A stretch of DNA of 64,000 nt from Apium graveolens (Eukaryota > Streptophyta > Magnoliopsida > Apiales > Apiaceae). Location: contig NC_133655.1 in assembly GCF_009905375.1 (NCBI RefSeq), forward strand, positions 34,480,398 to 34,544,397, read 5' to 3'. Position 1 is the stretch's first letter. Every line of letters starts with the position of its first letter. This document shows positions 59,530 to 64,000 of the stretch, one piece after another. Made by a program: the position numbers and the translations under genes. The notes beneath the pieces are model-generated. The model searched no databases. It saw nothing but the letters and a program-made list of their open reading frames with translations, and was not told the DNA's origin.

Positions 59530-60909
59530 TGTAAGTCATATGTCATAGCCTATTTGTATATTCGAGGATTCAACTCAACTCAAATAAGAATATAATAAGT
59601 AAATAGTGGATCTACCGTCAAAAGAGATCTCACAAAGTAATATCTGTCAAAGGATTCAGAAACAAGGTTCATCTATAGACTTGAGGAATTAATTCACTGG
59701 AAGAAGTTCAAGAAATTGATCATGCCTCAGTGATATAAATCAAGAGTGTGGATTTAATCAAGTGACAGAGATCTCGTCAGAGTATCATTAATTACAAGGA
59801 TTTAATCTGAAGAAAATCAAAGTATCAAAGTCAAGACATGAAGAAACGTCACGGAAGTTAGTCACTCATGAACCATACAGTACATCGAGTGTCAACGTTG
59901 AAGTGGTGGAATTGATTCATAATTCTCAGTGATTTTCAGAAGATATTCAGAAGATTGGTTGCTGCTCAGGGTTAGTATTAATTCTCTATTAATTAATTAA
60001 GTCATATAATTTAATTAAGAAAATAAATTATATCTGCAAAGATTAATTTATTGATTAATTGAATTAATTGATTAATTAATTCAGAATTAATATTAAGGTT
60101 TTTCAGAATTTTAATTGATTTAAAATCTGTTATTAATTCAACAAAATAACTGATTGTATTAGTATGACAATCGGTATGACAATCAATAGTCATACCGAAA
60201 GTTATGCTAATTCAGTTGATTGTCTTATCAGAATTATTATTAGATTAAAATCTGTTATTAATTCAGTAAGACAATCTGATTTGAACTAATATGACAATCG
60301 GTATGACAATCAATAGTCATACCGAAAGTCTTTCTAGTTCATTCTGATTGTCTTGCTAGTTTTAAAGATAGTCCTACCGAAAGTCTTGCTGAGCAAAAGA
60401 GATTGTCATTCCACTTCTTTTCTCTCGGTTGGATTGTTTAAAAAGAAGCAGAAGCAGCAATTCAAAAACACACACATAAAACAGAAGTCAAGAACAAAAA
60501 GAAAAAGAAGCAGCCGCCTCTGAAATATTTCATTTTCTTCTCTGCTTACTTCAAGATTAAATTTCTAGTTTGTAAAGTTAAATCCAAGCCAGTAGAATTA
60601 TTTATCTTGTTCTTGTGTAACAATCTAGCGGATCAAAATCCCTAGAACTTAATCTCAAATCGCGTTTAGAATTTGATTCTAATTATTACAAAAATAGAAA
60701 AAGTTCATGTCGAATTTATTCTAAATTTGTGATAATTAATTTGAGATTAATTCCTTGTAATCGATACAGTTGTTGTAACACCTTTCAAATTTAATAATAT
60801 TATTATTTAACTTGAATTTTGTTTCAATTTTTTATTCCGCATTTAATTCGATTATTCGGTCTGTTTGTATTCAACCCCCCCCCTTCTACAAACACATTGG
60901 GACCTAACA
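59530..60909 (+). repeat. 3' LTR (1380 bp) of gag-only copia
   Basis: Nearly identical to the 5' LTR. ACATC follows immediately. A C-run length difference near 60876 is one of two small indels. Confidence 0.92.
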
Positions 60910-63744
60910 ACATCTATTATGATATTTTGTCTCAAAACATCACCGTCTTTATTCTAATAATCCTTTGGCATGCTGCTCATGCAGTGGTGCAAACTCAATA
61001 TTCCATACTATTCAACTCTAGTCTTCATCCATTTCATCTGGTCCTGATCGTCTTGAAAGACTTGCATCTATAATTAAAAGATACAACTTTAATATTCTAA
61101 ACGATAATTACTCGATGAACTGCGCGTTAAACCCTATCGTTTACCCATACGATAGTCCACACATAAATAAAATAGTCAAACACAAGACTCTTGACCCACT
61201 TACACATGTAATTCATATAACATGTAAACAAATAATTCACGCATCACATAATTAATATAACACATGACTCAGTTCCTCAAAAGGTAGGTCTCAGTAATTT
61301 TAAAATCAAAATTAAGTCAAAATATGACTATTCAGTCACTACGCGAGTCAAAATCGATTTGAAAAACAAGCGACCTTTTGAAATAAAAGGATTTATGTCT
61401 CGAAAGTGTTTTTAATTAAAGCGGAATATTTTTTCTGAGTCTATACACATTCGTTTCGTATTAAACGGACGAAAGATTTATTTTTTATGAATAAAATAAG
61501 AGTAAATGAATTAATAATAATATTAATTTATTTTCAAACACTCAAATATAATTTTTAAAAGCTTAAAATAATTTTAGAATATTATTTGGCTCAATTATAA
61601 ATAATTACACTTCATTCAACTATTTAAAAATAAAATTAACCGATTAAATGAATTAATCGATCAATTAAATGAATAAATAATTAATCAAAATTAATTATAA
61701 TTAATTAAATCAAATTAGGATTTTCGAAAATAATAAAAGATAATAATTTCAGATTATAATAAATATTTTACAAAAAAAATCGAAATAACGTCTTCGTAAA
61801 ACAGAATTTTCCCCGGGTTCAGAACCCCTCAAAATCAATCCTAAACAACACAATCCAATTGTACCCTAATAAAATCAATAAATTTAAAATACACAATAAT
61901 TTATATTTACACGTATAAACATGCCAGAAACGAAAAATACGGCCAAAAGCGACTTCTACAACAACTTCTGAAATTTATGAAATAAATATATAAACACTAA
62001 CATGCTATTATATACACAAGTACGAAGACGGAATTTCGAAATTGTTACCCAAAATAAATTTTGATCACCCCGAAGAGAATATCTGATGTCCGGAAAATAT
62101 CTCCAGAAAAATCCGAAATTAATAGCCATAGACATATACACGCTGAGATGCCATGTGGAGTAATGAACACCATCAAAATTCTTTTCTATGCCCCGAGAAT
62201 AAATTAAAACAAAAAATATGCTTCGCAAATTTTCTTCTCAAAACCTCGCAATATATACCTTTGCGTAGGTATCGAAGCGCTGATCGTTTATTTATATAAT
62301 AATTGAAATTTGGATGAACGGTTTTTAAGATATGAATTTTTGAAAATAAAAAGTATATAAATACACGGGAAGAAAATAGAATATGGAGACAGAAAAGGGG
62401 AGGCGGGTGAAATCAGGGGGAGAAAGCAGGTTGGGGGGGTGGCGCAAGTGAGAGAGAGAGAAAATCAGAGAGAAATAAAGAGTGAGGAGAGAGACGAGAG
62501 ATAACAAGGGAGGGGGTTTGGGTTATTTTTACTTTTTATATATTAAAAAATCTTACAACTCTACAGAATAAACACGTAGCACGCAGGTACTAAACCTCTG
62601 CCACATGTTTAACATTCAATACAAATTGAACTTGTATTATTAAAGATTAGTATGAGCTTCCTGTGGCCCGGTTCTGTCCCTCATTCTGATTTTAACTATA
62701 TAATTTACGAGTAGAAATAAATTTGAAAATTACCAAAATAATTCTGAAATTCCCAGAATAATTAAAAACTAGTAAAATAAAATTTCTATAATTTTAAAAT
62801 ATTTTTGAATTTAACATCAAACCCGCATTTCTTGATTTACTAACATACTTGCGAGTGAAACTAACTCGAAAAATTACCGAAATATATCTAAAATTACCGG
62901 AATATTTAAAAATTAATAAAATAAAATTTTCATAATTTTTAAAGTATTTTTGAAATGCAGATCAGACCCGCATTTTATGATTTAACGAACAAACGCGCGG
63001 GTATAACCCAAAAGTTTTCCGAAATAATTCTAAAATTCTCTAAATATTCAAAACTTAAGAAAATATGAGTTTCATGATTTTTGAAACATTCCGGAGTTTA
63101 ATACTGAATTTACACTGATATATCGAAACCAAAAATAGATTACTTAGCCGCTAAGTAACTATAAAAATGATACAATTTGATATCAAATTTGGATAATTAT
63201 CAAAACCGAGTTTCTTATAAAACACCCTATGAGAAAATAATGTAAAAATATCACATCTCTCGAGAATATGGGTTTTATTAATCTACCGAAATGATTATCG
63301 TATCGAAAATTTTGCGCCGGGACTCGTATGGGTCAAACCGTACTCCGGATCGAAAAAGTTAAAACACGGAAAGTGTCTGGAATTATCAGATTAGGTTGTG
63401 TAGGAGTTTTTTAAAGAGTTTCGGGTTGTAAAAACGCAAAAAAGGTTGAAGTTGGACGATTCACGGCTTTAAAAAATAGTTTTATAATTACTCAGAAAAT
63501 AATTATTAAATCTATAAATCCTTATAAAATCATATAACACTCCAAAAAATACCAGAAAAATACCACAATTATCTATACTTTATTCTGGACATATTAAAAA
63601 TCAAAACACTTACACTTTATCACATATAAATACCCTAATATAAATATCAATCAACAGATAATTCACTAAAATTCCCATTATAATCACATAATAATTATTT
63701 GTTCATAGAAATAATTGCACGATATTTCCCAGATATTATAAAAC
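60910..63744 (-). repeat. Gypsy-type LTR fragment, right part
   Basis: No coding sequence. 63125-63744 aligns with 5220-5881, and the minus-strand start TATAATATCTGGG at 63744 matches the LTR start at 5881. A purine-rich block at 62370-62515 (CT-rich on the minus strand) looks like the transcript-start region of a gypsy LTR. The middle part differs considerably from 3699-5881, so they are different members or subfamilies. Confidence 0.5.
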
Positions 63745-64000
63745 AATTTTAATTTACCGATATCAATAAGATCGGCTTTCAAATAACTTTTGAAAATAAT
63801 ACATTTAAGTCAATATTTTCAGGAATTAACAAGGATCGATATAACACTTAACAATTAGCACATTATCATTTAAAAACACGAACTCGTCAAACAGGAATAA
63901 AATATCCACCATTTTATTAGTTCTAAATCATAAAAGCACATATATATATATATATTCAAATAATAATTATAATAATTCTAAAAATATGGGATATTACAAT
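63745..64000 (-). repeat. Edge of a further LTR-like sequence
   Basis: AT-rich with a TA microsatellite near 63941-63954. The last bases, GGGATATTACAAT, read TGTAATATCCC on the minus strand, again an LTR-type start. Truncated by the window end, so this is tentative. Confidence 0.3.

Larger units (their letters stand above)
53310..60909 (+). mobile_element. Non-autonomous gag-only Ty1/copia element, ACATC target duplication
   Basis: LTRs 53310-54688 and 59530-60909, flanked by ACATC at 53305-53309 and 60910-60914. Primer site at 54691, polypurine tract at 59520. The interior carries a gag frame, a short protease remnant and a remnant of a 3' ORF. There is no integrase, RT or RNase H. LTRs differ at about 15 positions plus two indels by eye, so it is young relative to most of the window. 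Confidence 0.9.

Noticed and set aside
1..64000. CRISPR array, tRNA or rRNA genes
   Set aside because: No regularly spaced direct repeats with unique spacers, no cloverleaf with intact A and B boxes and no rRNA-like sequence was seen on either strand. The tRNA-like words are retrotransposon primer sites.

Overview
This window is plant nuclear DNA made almost entirely of nested LTR retrotransposons. I found no host gene, tRNA, rRNA or CRISPR array that I could defend. The plant assignment rests on Ty1/copia elements with a large extra 3' ORF (SIRE/Maximus type), a Tekay/Del-type chromovirus with an integrase chromodomain, and an Athila-like gag-protease element with the plant-typical TGGCGCCG primer site. 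An angiosperm, probably a eudicot, is likely; nothing here fixes the species.

Layout. 1-3698 (+): 3' end of a SIRE-like copia element (3' ORF, polypurine tract, 595-bp LTR). 3699-5881 (-): gypsy-type LTR fragment. 5882-10284 (-): SIRE-like copia fragment with 3' ORF N-terminus, RNase H, RT and integrase. 10285-10866 plus 21940-30210 (-): a second SIRE-like copia with a very long 3' ORF (about 4.7 kb). That ORF is split by a third copia element at 10867-21939 (-), which is complete by its ends (1707-bp LTRs, GAAAG target duplication) and carries a tandem array of truncated LTR + primer site + leader units. 30211-31929: LTR-like DNA with four perfect hairpins. 31930-33410 (+): 3' remnant of a Tekay-type element, directly followed by a further element of the same family at 33411-52089 (2.98-kb LTRs). 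The 5' LTR of the latter is split by a non-autonomous gag-protease element at 34493-41365 (-), with 1468-bp LTRs. 52090-53309 plus 60910-63744 (-): gypsy-type LTR DNA split by a gag-only copia element at 53310-60909 (+; 1.38-kb LTRs, ACATC target duplication). 63745-64000: the edge of another LTR.

Relative ages follow from nesting and LTR identity. The gag-only copia and the gag-protease element have LTR pairs differing at only about 15-16 positions by eye (about 1%). The copia at 10867-21939 is visibly more diverged, and the Tekay copies more still (around 4% in the stretch I compared). Nearly all polyproteins are broken by nonsense codons and single-base indels. The one long intact frame with a recognisable job is the 867-residue gag-protease ORF at 37158-39761.

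The most interesting structures are not genes. They are the tandem promoter/primer-site/leader array (17293-21939); a row of tandem GNRA-type hairpins conserved in both Tekay LTRs and lying inside a candidate GC-AG intron; a hairpin cluster at 30575-30700; two different family-specific palindromic motif clusters in the pol to 3'-ORF spacers of the two SIRE-like elements; and disabling mutations shared between neighbouring Tekay copies.
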